A stretch of 64,000 nucleotides of DNA from Leptobrachium leishanense (taxonomy: Eukaryota; Chordata; Amphibia; Anura; Megophryidae). Positions within the stretch are counted from its first letter, which is position 1; every line of letters begins with the position of its first letter. Positions 11,747-21,088 of this stretch are shown here, piece after piece. The stretch spans positions 48,924,693 through 48,988,692 of the forward strand of contig CM019071.1 in the NCBI GenBank assembly GCA_009667805.1, read 5' to 3'. The position numbers and the translations under genes are program-made. Under the pieces are notes generated by a model. That model did no database searches. It was not told the DNA's origin and saw only the letters and a program-made list of their open reading frames with translations.

Positions 11747-12848
11747 TATTACTCTTAAGGGCAGTAACCTTTTTTTACGATACAGATATTATTTTTTAGC
11801 AAAAACACTTGAAATTTACTGTCTGGTACTTCAGTCAACAATTCATATATAGCGGATTCGCTTCCTCCGTCAGTAGCCGGACTGCAGTCGCCTGAGCCGG
11901 AAACGTACCTTGGGAGTCCACTCTCAAGTTTGCTTTCTCGCTAGGCGAGTAGGCGCACAATCACTCACAGCAGTCTCAGCAATCATTCACAACCCATACT
12001 GTACCAGATACTTTCAGCACAAAATAGTACATAAACAATTCAACTCTTTCTACTAGCCGAGGGCACACCGTCCCTCCTTTTGGCTCCTTATACCCCGTTA
12101 ATTGAACTCTAACTCTTGTCTGCTTGTAACTATATGCACCCCGTTCTATAACTACACTCCAGTCTGCAATTCCAATTTACCTATGGGTAATCTACCCACC
12201 CGGCACCACTATCTCTGCAGCTACCGCTGGCCCCAATGAGCCCTCTTCAGTACATGACATACACACTAGCACTGACTCAGGGCTCTCAGCCTAGTCACAG
12301 AAATCTCTCCTCCTTTCCTTTTGTCCACGTGTAGAAGCTTTATTTACAAACACTGACTACGACTATGCAACTCCACGTGGCTCCCTTCTCCCACACATAC
12401 AGACTCTACCCTTTAGTTAACATCCGATCCCCCGGGTCCAGACACGCGCTAGCCACTCTGGCTCCTTTGCTTGTCCGTGCTTTCGGCGGCGGGTTCGGTA
12501 TGTCAACGGGACCGTGGCCGCGGGTCTCCTTATCCGACTATGGCCGGACGTTTCCCTTTATACCGGTATTTCCATTAGACATACAAACATAGAAGACACT
12601 TTACCTATCGCCGCGCTGTTCGCTGTTCCCTCGGACTCGGTGGTGTCCCAGCTTCCCGGGCCGGGGGTCCGATTGGGACGAGGTCCACTGAACAGGAAAT
12701 CCTGCTTGGCGCCTGCAGATGTCAGCTCACCTTCAACGGACGGCCAACCAGCGGGATTACTCGCACCTGCAGTCAACCGCTACAGTGTCCAGCAGTCGTT
12801 GCCATGCCGGCAAAGGGCCGCGTATCCCGGCTATCGAGCACCCAGAAA
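11747..12848 (-). other. ERV leader between LTR and gag
   Basis: About 1.1 kb without convincing coding potential between the gag ATG and the LTR edge, on the minus strand. A candidate primer-binding site is at its right end. It is long for a gamma-like leader, so it may hold another small insertion that I could not delimit. Confidence 0.5.
12825..12844 (-). promoter_or_regulatory. Candidate retroviral primer-binding site
   Basis: Four bases inside the LTR edge, the minus strand reads TGGGTGCTCG and then a GCCGGGA end. It starts with the TGG that pairs with tRNA CCA. It partly resembles a tRNA-Gly-type site, but with extra bases, so tRNA identity is unsure. Confidence 0.35.
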
Positions 12849-13390
12849 TGTTACCGGAATCCACTTGGTTCACTCGAGACGAGGCCGGACCGGACACGAG
12901 CAAGGATTGTCTGGACACGAGTCTCTTCAGGAAAGGCAAACTTTATTGTGACGTCACACAGAATGCTCAGACAGGATTGAATCGCAAAGACTGAGCCCCG
13001 AGTTCCCCCCGACAAGGGGTCTTATACCCCGAATACATAATTAGGTACATCCCAATTAGCCCACCTCCCGGTGACACTATCCCACCCCACGTGGGTTAAT
13101 ACCTCCCTTAGTCTAATACAAAGACATTCCATTAAATTGGCCGTAAATTGGCAAACTTCATGTTAGTTTCAACAGATCATGATTAGTTACTACATCCAGT
13201 CCGGGCTGTGCGCGCCTCCCTAGCGCCTGTGCTCATTTGTTGCGGGTAGCACCTGGTCTATCTTCTATGCTTCCCTTTGTCTTGCTGGGGCCTCTGTGAC
13301 CTTGATGTATCCACTTCTCATTCTATCCCTTCGTGCCAGGAACAGCCTCGATCTTTCTCAGGTTTTAATTGCTTTTCTGCTAATCTAACA
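12849..13390 (-). repeat. 5' LTR of the endogenous retrovirus
   Basis: 542 bp bounded by TGTTA and TAACA, the expected inverted LTR termini. On the minus strand it has a TATA-like ggggtataag at 13021-13030 and, about 80 bp downstream, AATAAA at 12942-12947, giving U3 of roughly 360 bp, a short R, and U5 of under 100 bp. A TGACGTCA site at 12949-12956 lies just before the poly(A) signal. The partner LTR lies outside the window, so the duplication of flanking DNA cannot be checked. Confidence 0.7.
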
Positions 13391-13489
13391 CATTCCTAAA
13401 TTTCTACGTATGCTTCATTCTAGTTTCAGCTAAAACCTACCTAGTTATTTTCAAGTGAACCAATATTCTGAACAAGATGGCCGCCTGGC

Positions 13490-13920
13490 TTATAATGGCG
13501 GCCAGCTTCCAGCCTGATTCCACTTCAATATCACTGTTACTGCTCCCACTGAGAGGATATTCCATGTAACAGTGATATAGAAAGGGTAGTAGATACATGG
13601 AATAGCCTCCCAGTGGGGGCAGTAACAGTGATATAGAAAGGGTAGTAGATACTGCCCCCACTGGGAGGTTATTCCATGTATCTACTACCCTTTCTATATC
13701 ACTGTTAAATGGAATATCCTCTCAGTGGGAGCAGTAACAGTGATATAGAAAGGGTAGTAGATACATGAAATAACCTCCCAGTGGGGGCAGTATCTACTAC
13801 CCTTTCTATATCACTGTTACTGCCCCCACTTGGAGGCTATTCCATGCATCTACTACCCTTTCTATATCATTGTTACTGCCCCCACTGGGAGGCTATTCCA
13901 TGTAACAGTGATATAGAAAG
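13490..13920. repeat. Alternating inverted-repeat array, left part
   Basis: Blocks containing 'gggtagtagatacatgg' and their reverse complements alternate several times, joined by cccactgggagg / cctcccagtggg and cagtgatatagaaag. Orientation changes about every 50-110 bp, so the array can fold on itself repeatedly. It resumes after the hAT insertion at 14862. Confidence 0.75.
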
Positions 13921-14056
13921 TAGGGATGCACCGATACCACTTTTTTAAGACCGAGTACCAGTACCGATACTTTTTAAAAGTACTCACCGATTCCAAGTAC
14001 CGATACTTTTATTTTATGCCATGTGACCACTTTCCAATAACAGACCTAATATAAAA

Positions 14057-14430
14057 ATGCCCCCAGCTCACATGGATATGCCCCCAGCTCTCATGGATAT
14101 TGCCCCCAGCTCTCATGGATATTGCCCCCAGCTCACGTGGATATGCCCCAGCTCACGTGGATATTGCCCCAGCTCACGTGGATATTGCCCCAGCTCACGT
14201 GGATATTGCCCCCAGCTCACGTGGATATGCCCCAGCTCATGTGGATATTGCCCCAGCTCATGTGGATATTGCCCCAGCTCACGTGGATATTGCCCCAGCT
14301 CACGTGGATATTGCCCCAGCTCACGTGGATATTGCCCCAGCTCACGTGGATATTGCCCCAGCTCACGTGGATATTGCCCCAGCTCTTCAGGATATTGCCC
14401 CAGCTCATATGGAAATGCCCCCCAGCGCTT
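14057..14430. repeat. E-box-bearing minisatellite inside the hAT element
   Basis: About 17 units of 20-21 bp with core cccagctcacgtggatat. I count ten CACGTG and two CATGTG hexamers at regular spacing. Open frames on both strands here are by-products of the period. Confidence 0.9.
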
Positions 14431-14454
14431 ACGTAATACGCTGGGAAAGCTGGC

Positions 14455-14720
14455 CGCGTGCATGAAAAGCACGCGGCCAGCGTTCCCTTCCGGCGGCAGC
14501 AAAACTCACCCATCCTGGAGGTCCGGTCCCGCTGCTGTGGCACGATCACGTGGCCGCCGGCGCTTCTGTGACGCTGCCTCCAGCCGAGAGGCAGCGTCAC
14601 AGAAGCGTCCAGAGGCCGCGTGAACGCGTCACAGCAGCGCGACCAGATCTCATGATGGGTGAGTATCGCTGCCGTCGGAAGGGAACGCTGGTCGCGTGCT
14701 TTTCATGCACGCAGCCAGCT
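14455..14720. repeat. Large imperfect palindrome inside the hAT element
   Basis: A perfect 20-bp stem (14561-14580 against 14588-14607, 7-base loop) is the centre of longer imperfect arms. The outer sequence aagggaacgctgg near 14690 is the reverse of ccagcgttccctt near 14480. Confidence 0.85.
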
Positions 14721-14861
14721 TCCCCAGCCCCGCGGATACCGGCAAGCCGGCCCAGCGCTGGTTTCCGGTATTTGGGGGGGTGTATCGGGCCGTTTGCACA
14801 AGTACCAAGTACTCGTGCAAACGGCAGTATCGGCACCGATACTAGTATCGGTGCATCCCTA

Positions 14862-15015
14862 ATAGAAAGGGTAGTAGATACATGGAATAGTCTCCCAGTG
14901 GGGGCAGTAACAGTGATGTAGAAAGGGTAGTAGATACATGGAATAGTCTCCCAGTGGGGGCAGTAACAGTGATATAGAAAGGGTAGTAGAGACATGGAAT
15001 AGCCTCGCAGTGGGG
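14862..15015. repeat. Alternating inverted-repeat array, right part
   Basis: Continuation of the array at 13490-13920 after the hAT element. Three units here face one way, with gggtagtagatacatgg and cccagtgggggcagtaac. Confidence 0.75.
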
Positions 15016-15387
15016 ATAAAAGGTAATACTGGTATATTTCAGGTCAGTACTCTTGCAGTGAGCCACTCATTTTCCCAATTTATGGATACACATTTCTCCC
15101 CCCAAAGGAATAAAGATGGACCCTCTGTCTGTGCACAGCGCTCTGTAGATCCCACTCATACAAACAGCTTTGCCACTACTAGGACGTCCAACATCTCTCT
15201 CAGCGCTTAATGAGGAGCGCCGGTACGGAGGCCGGACACGCTGCTCCCAGCGCGGCCTCTATGAGCAGGAAAGTGACACGTGTGGCCGTTACCGAATGAT
15301 TTGCATAAACCTGTGTTTTTAATTTTTATTATTAAAGCACCGCTGACATAAATAAAAATCACTACGAGTTTATACGTTTTAAGTTTG

Positions 15388-15393
15388 TTTATT
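15388..15393 (-). terminator. Poly(A) signal downstream of the HSP70 pseudogene
   Basis: AATAAA on the minus strand about 290 bp after the HSP70 stop. Other minus-strand copies lie nearby in this AT-rich 3' flank (15300-15500), so the exact site is uncertain. Confidence 0.4.
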
Positions 15394-15683
15394 AAAGTAA
15401 AAAAAATCCTGCATAAATAAATTAAATCTGACATTTCCATCAATATTAAAAAAAAAAGGTACAATTTTAAACGATTTCCTTAAATCGAACTAAAAAAACA
15501 GAAAACAATAAAAACACATTTAAAAGAAAAATGTGAAGAACTGTCCAGCAGCTCAATATAAACAACGTATAAGACTGAATGGATTTGTGACGGCTCCGTC
15601 CTCTTCACAGAGTAAATCGTATGAACTCGCCAATAAGTCTCTTTATAAAGTCCAAATCAAAAAGACTAAAAGTATAGAACTCT

Positions 15684-17587
15684 TTAATCCACCTCATCGA
15701 TGGTGGGCTCCGCGCTGCTGCCCTGCCGGGCCTGAGCTCCACAGCTGGATCCTGGCATACCGCTGGGCATGCCGCCCTGGTGCAGTTTGGTGATAATGGG
15801 CTGGCACACCTTCTCCAGCTCCTTCTGCTGGTGGGTATATTCCTCTTTCTCTGCCAGCTGGTTGTTCTCCAGCCAGGAGATGGCCTTCTTGTCCTCTTCT
15901 CCAAGTTTCCCTTTCATGTTCTCGTCTTCCACCATGCTCTTGATGTTGTAGGCGTAGGACTCCAGGGATTTCTTGGCTGCGATCTTCTCCCTTTAGACGT
16001 CGTCGTCAGCCTTGTACCTCTCAGCTTCCTGGACCATCTTCTCGATCTCCTCTTTGCTCAGGCGCCCCTTGTCATTGGTGATGGTGATCTTGTTCTGTTT
16101 GCCAGAGCTCTTGTCCACGGCTGACACGTTGAGGATACCGTTGGCGTCCATGTCAAAGGTGACCTCAATATGAGGCACCCCGCGAGGAGCTGGCGGGATG
16201 CCACTCAACTCAAACTTGCCCAGGATGTTGTTGTCTTTGGTCATGGCCCTCTCGCCCTCATAAACCTGAATGAGGACTCCAGGCTGGTTGTCAGAGTACG
16301 TGGAGAAGGTCTGGGTCTGCTTGGTGGGGATGGTGGTGTTGCGTTTGAGGAGGACAGTCATGACCCCACCAGCTGTCTCCAGGCCCAGGGAAAGAGGAGC
16401 CACATCGAGTAGAAGCAAGTCCTGCACGTTCTGGGACTTATCTCCCATCAGAATGGCGGCCTGGACGGCGGCTCCATAGGCCACGGCCTCGTCAGGGTTA
16501 ATACTCTTGTTCAGGTCACGTCAGTTGAAGAAGTCTTGCAGCAGTTTCTGCACCTTGGGGATTCGAGTGGAGCCTCCCACAAGGACGATCTCGTGGATCT
16601 GAGACTTGTCCAGCTTGGAGTCTCTCAGGGCTTTCTCCACAGGCTCCAGGGTTCCTCTGAAGAGGTCCAAGCACAACTCCTCAAAGCAGGCCCTGGTGAT
16701 GGAGGTGTAGAAGTCGATGCCCTCATACAGGGAGTCGATCTCGATGCTTGCTTGGGTGCTGGAGGACAAGGTGTGCTTGGCTCGCTCGCAGGCCGTCCTC
16801 AGCCTCCTCAGGGTGTGCTTATTCTGGGTAATGTCCTTCTTGTGCTTGCGCTTGAATTCGTCCACAAAGTGGCTGACCATGCGGTTGTCAAAGTCCTCTC
16901 CACCGAGGTGAGTGTCGCCAGCTGTGGCTTTCACTTCAAATATGCCATCGTCGATGGTGAGGATGGACACGTCGAAGGTGCCGCCGCCCAGGTCAAAGAT
17001 TAGGACGTTGCACTCGCCGCGGGCTTCCTTGTCCAGGCCGTAAGCAATGGCGGCTGCCGTGGGCTCGTTGATGATCCTCAGGACGCTCAGCCCTGCGATA
17101 ACACCTGTGTCCTTGGTGGCCTGGCGCTGGGAGTCATTGAAGTAAGCGGTCACGGTGATGACGGCATTGCTGACGGAGTGTCCAAGGTAAGCCTCGGCCG
17201 TCTCCTTCATCTTCAGCAGCACCATGGAGGAGATCTCCTCGGGGGAGAAGGTTTTCTCCTTGCCTTTATGCTCCACTTTCATCTTGGGCTTCCCACCATT
17301 GCTCACCACCTGGAAGGGCCAGTGCTTCATGTCCGATTGGACCACGGCGTCGTCGAACTTTCTGCCGATCAGCCGCTTGGCATCAAAGACCGTGTTCTGG
17401 GGGTTCAGGGCCACCTGGTTCTTGGCGGCATCTCCGATCAGCCTCTCGGTGTCGGCGAAAGCCACGTAGCTGGGGGTGGTGTGGTTTCCCTGGTCGCAAT
17501 GATTTCCACCTTGCCGAGCTGGAAAACTGCCACACAGGAGTAGGTGATGCCCAGGTCAATGCCAATAGCGACACTTTGAGAGGCCAT
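15684..17587 (-). pseudogene. hsp70: Inducible-type HSP70 pseudogene
   Basis: An intronless cytosolic HSP70 reading frame from ATG at 17587 ([13 protein letters not shown]) to TAA at 15684-15686. The ATPase domain has [14 protein letters not shown] and [13 protein letters not shown], and the substrate domain has [11 protein letters not shown]. Three lesions break it: a 4-bp deletion near 17495 (about codon 31), TGA at 16521-16523 in place of the Gly after DFFN, and TAA at 15993-15995 after KADDDV. DLGTTYS reads DLGITYS, altering the nucleotide loop, and the terminal EEVD that binds TPR co-chaperones reads DEVD. Length is about 635 residues against 640-650 usual. Vertebrate inducible HSP70 genes lack introns, so a retrocopy and a decayed tandem copy cannot be told apart. 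Its position beside LSM2 fits the ancestral class III HSP70 locus. Confidence 0.9.
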
Positions 17588-17599
17588 TCTGCCGGATCG

Positions 17600-17930
17600 C
17601 TCCTGTGTATAGAGTGCAAGCTCTGTGGGTTCTCTCCGCTTTGTAGAGTGCAAGCTCTGCGGGATCTCTCTGGTTTGTAGAGTGCAAGCTCTGCGGGTTC
17701 TCTCTGCTGTGTAGAGTGCGAGCTCTGGAGGTTCTCTGCGCTGTGTGTAGAGTGCAAGCTCTGCGGGTTCTCTCCGCTTTGTAGAGTGCGAGCTCTGTGG
17801 GTTCTCTCTGCTGTGTAGAGTGCGAGCTCTGTGGGTTCTCTCCGCTGTGTAGAGTGCGGGATCTGTGGGTTCTCTCTGCTGTATAGAGTGCGGGATCTGT
17901 GGGTTCTCTCCGCTGTGTAGAGTGCGAGCT
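17600..17930 (-). repeat. GAGCTC satellite, minus-oriented block upstream of HSP70
   Basis: About nine units of roughly 36 bp with core gtagagtgcgagctctg and gggttctctccgctg. It begins within about 20 bp of the HSP70 start codon, so the first units occupy the 5' UTR position. Orientation reverses at about 17930. Confidence 0.88.
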
Positions 17931-20735
17931 CACACTATACACAGGGGGAGGGAGGAACCCGCAGAGCTCACACTCTATACACAGCGGAGAGAACCCGCAG
18001 AGCTCGCACTCTATACACAGCGGAGAGAGAACCCGCAGAGCTCGCACTCTATACACAGCGGAGAGAGAACCCGCAGAGCTCGCACTCTATACACAGCGGA
18101 GAGAGAGAACCCGCAGAGCTCGCACTCTATACACAGCGGAGAGAGAACCCGCAGAGCTCGCACTCTATACACAGCGGAGAGAGAACCCGCAGAGCTCGCA
18201 CTCTATACACAGCGGAGAGAGAACCCGCAGAGCTCGCACTCTATACACAGCGGAGAGAGAACCCGCAGAGCTCGCACTCTATACACAGGGGAGAGAGAAC
18301 CCGCAGAGCTCGCACTCTATACACAGGGGAGAGAGAACCCGCAGAGCTCGCACTCTATACACAGCGGGGAGAACCCGCAGAGCTCGCACTCTATACACAG
18401 CGGGGAGAACCCGCAGAGCTCGCACTCTATGCACAGGGGAGAGAGAACCCGCAGAGCTCGCACTCTATGCACAGGGGAGAGAGAACCCGCAGAGCTCGCA
18501 CTCTATACACAGGGGAGAGAGAACCCGCAGAGCTCGCACTCTATACACAGGGGAGAGAGAACCCGCAGAGCTCGCACTCTATACACAGCGGGTTGAACCC
18601 GCAGAGCTCGCACTCTATACACAGCGGGTTGAACCCGCAGAGCTCGCACTCTATACACAGCGGGTTGAACCCGCAGAGCTCGCACTCTATACACAGCGGG
18701 TTGAACCCGCAGAGCTCGCACTCTATACACAGCGGGTTGAACCCGCACTCTATACACAGGGGAGAGAGAACCCGCAGAGCTCGCACTCTATACACAGGGG
18801 AGAGAGAACCCGCAGAGCTCGCACTCTATACACAGGGGAGAGAGAACCCGCAGAGCTCACACTCTACACACAGGGGAGAGCGAACCCGCAGAGCTCGCAC
18901 TCTATACACAGGGGGGAGAACCCGCAGAGCTCGCACTCTATACACAGGGGGGAGAACCCGCAGAGCTCGCACTCTACACACAGGGGAGAGAGAACCCGCA
19001 GAGCTCGCACTCTATACACAGCGGGTTGAACCCGCAGAGCTCGCACTCTATACACAGGGGGAGAACCCGCAGAGCTCGCACTCTATACACAGGGGGGAGA
19101 ACCCGCAGAGCTCGCACTCTATACACAGCGGGTTGAACCCGCAGAGCTCGCACTCTATACACAGGGGGGAGAACCCGCAGAGCTCGCACTCTACACACAG
19201 GGGAGAGAGAACCCGCAGAGCTCGCACTCTATACACAGCGGGTTGAACCCGCAGAGCTCGCACTCTATACACAGGGGGGAGAACCCGCAGAGCTCGCACT
19301 CTACACACAGGGGGAGAGAACCCGCAGAGCTCGCACTCTATACACAGGGGAGAGAGAACCCGCAGAGCTCGCACTCTATACACAGGGGAGAGAGAACCCG
19401 CAGAGCTCGCACTCTATACACAGGGGAGAGAGAACCCGCAGAGCTCGCACTCTATACACAGCGGGTTGAACCCGCAGAGCTCGCACTCTATACACAGCGG
19501 GTTGAACCCGCAGAGCTCGCACTCTATACACAGCGGGTTGAACCCGCAGAGCTCGCACTCTATACACAGCGGGTTGAACCCGCAGAGCTCGCACTCTATA
19601 CACAGGGGAGAGAGAACCCGCAGAGCTCGCACTCTATACACAGCGGGTTGAACCCGCAGAGCTCGCACTCTATACACAGTGGGTTGAACCCGCAGAGCTC
19701 GCACTCTATACACAGCGGGTTGAACCGCAGAGCTCGCACTCTATACACAGCGGGTGAACCCGCAGAGCTCGCATTCTATACACAGGGGAGAGAGAACCCG
19801 CAGAGCTCGCACTCTATACACAGGGGAGAGAGAACCCGCAGAGCTCGCACTCTACACACAGGGGAGAGAGAACCCGCAGAGCTCACACTCTACACACAGG
19901 GGAGAGAGAACCCGCAGAGCTCGCACTCTACACAGGGGGAGAACCCGCAGAGCTCGCACTCTATACACAGGGGGGAGAACCCGCAGAGCTCGCACTCTAT
20001 ACACAGGGGGGAGAACCCGCAGAGCTCGCACTCTATACACAGGGGGGAGAACCGCAGAGCTCGCACTCTATACACAGCGGGGAGAACCCACAGAGCTCGC
20101 ACTCTATACACAGCGGGTTGAACCCGCAGAGCTCGCACTCTATACACAGGGGGGAGAACCCGCAGAGCTCGCACTCTATACACAGGGGGGAGAACCCGCA
20201 GAGCTCGCACTCTATACACAGGGGGGAGAACCCGCAGAGCTCGCACTCTACACACAGGGGAGAGAGAACCCGCAGAGCTCGCACTCTATACACAGCGGGT
20301 TGAACCCGCAGAGCTCGCACTCTATACACAGGGGGGAGAACCCGCAGAGCTCGCACTCTATACACAGCGGGGAGAACCCGCAGAGCTCGCACTCTATACA
20401 CAGCGGGGAGAACCCGCAGAGCTCGCACTCTATACACAGGGGAGAGAGAACCCGCAGAGCTCGCACTCTATACACAGGGGAGAGAGAACCCGCAGAGCTC
20501 ACACTCTATACACAGTGGGTTGAACCCGCAGAGCTCGCACTCTATACACAGCGGGTTGAACCCGCAGAGCTCGCACTCTATACACAGCGGGTTGAACCCG
20601 CAGAGCTCGCACTCTATACACAGCGGGTTGAACCCGCAGAGCTCACACTCTATACACAGCGGGGAGAACCCGCAGAGCTCGCACTCTATACACAGCGGAG
20701 AGAACCCGCAGAGCTCGCACTCTATACAGCAGAGG
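17931..20735 (+). repeat. GAGCTC satellite, plus-oriented block
   Basis: Around 75-80 units of 36-39 bp with core gaacccgcagagctcgcac and tctatacacag. Two unit types differ in the junction (gcgggttgaaccc or gggagagagaaccc) and occur in runs, a sign of stepwise amplification. Every unit holds a GAGCTC site. Open frames of up to 376 codons on both strands result from unit lengths divisible by three and are not genes. Confidence 0.92.
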
Positions 20736-20879
20736 GTTAAATTACAGCTGGTGAAGGGTTAGGTCAGGGCTGTAGGGTTTGAATTATGAGAGTTAAGCAG
20801 CAGTCAGAGCTGCGCGCGCACACAGGCCGCAGGGTTTCACAGAGAAGCAGCTTTTATTAACCAACAGGAGCAGCAGGTT

Positions 20880-21088
20880 GGTTGTTGCGGGATGCTACGC
20901 CTGACGTCATGACTCCGCGCCGCTGCTTAAACGAATGCGCCCTCGCTGAGCCTAACTCTCGCGAGTCTTCGTCGCGCCGGTGTCAACGTCACGTAGAGGA
21001 GCCAAAACTCGAACGCGTGCGTTTTCCTCTCGATTGTGCCGGGGAAAAGGGACCGAGTTACCGGTGAATCCCCTCTTTCTGCGACGCC
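20880..21088 (+). promoter_or_regulatory. lsm2: CpG-rich LSM2 promoter and 5' UTR
   Basis: CpG-dense sequence directly before the LSM2 start codon. It holds a palindromic cAMP-response-type TGACGTCA (20902-20909), the TCTCGCGAG element typical of CpG-island housekeeping promoters (20957-20965), and no clear TATA box. The HSP70 pseudogene points the other way across the satellite, so the two genes were probably once close head-to-head neighbours. Confidence 0.6.

Larger units (their letters stand above)
1..13390 (-). mobile_element. Endogenous retrovirus (gamma-like), 5' part, interrupted by two LINEs
   Basis: Reading on the minus strand from the right, the order is LTR (12849-13390), long leader, gag matrix (11746 to 10904), LINE insertion, gag capsid and nucleocapsid (7368 to 6367), protease (6318 to 6028), RT first half (5946 to 5285), LINE insertion, and RT second half and tether (910 to 1). 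RNase H, integrase, env and the 3' LTR would lie left of the window. A myristoylation-type Gag start (MGNW), a capsid with DLFNWK, one Cys-His knuckle and an RT with LPQGF and YVDD place it among gammaretrovirus-like (class I) elements. Frameshifts and both insertions make it defective. About 5.5 kb of retroviral sequence remains here. Confidence 0.88.
13921..14861. mobile_element. hAT-type non-autonomous element
   Basis: 941 bp with termini tagggatgcaccgat and atcggtgcatccctaa-side inverted, flanked by the 8-bp duplication atagaaag (13913-13920 and 14862-14869), the hallmark of hAT transposition. No transposase is present. Inside are the minisatellite at 14057-14430 and a large inverted repeat at 14455-14720. 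Confidence 0.88.

Noticed and set aside
12365..12951. Plus-strand frames of 75-145 codons
   Set aside because: They overlap the ERV leader and LTR on the opposite strand and show no motif.
17865..20762. Long open frames (up to 376 codons) rich in NPQSSHSIH and RTRRARTLYTG
   Set aside because: They lie wholly in the GAGCTC satellite, occur on both strands and several frames, and reflect unit length divisible by three.
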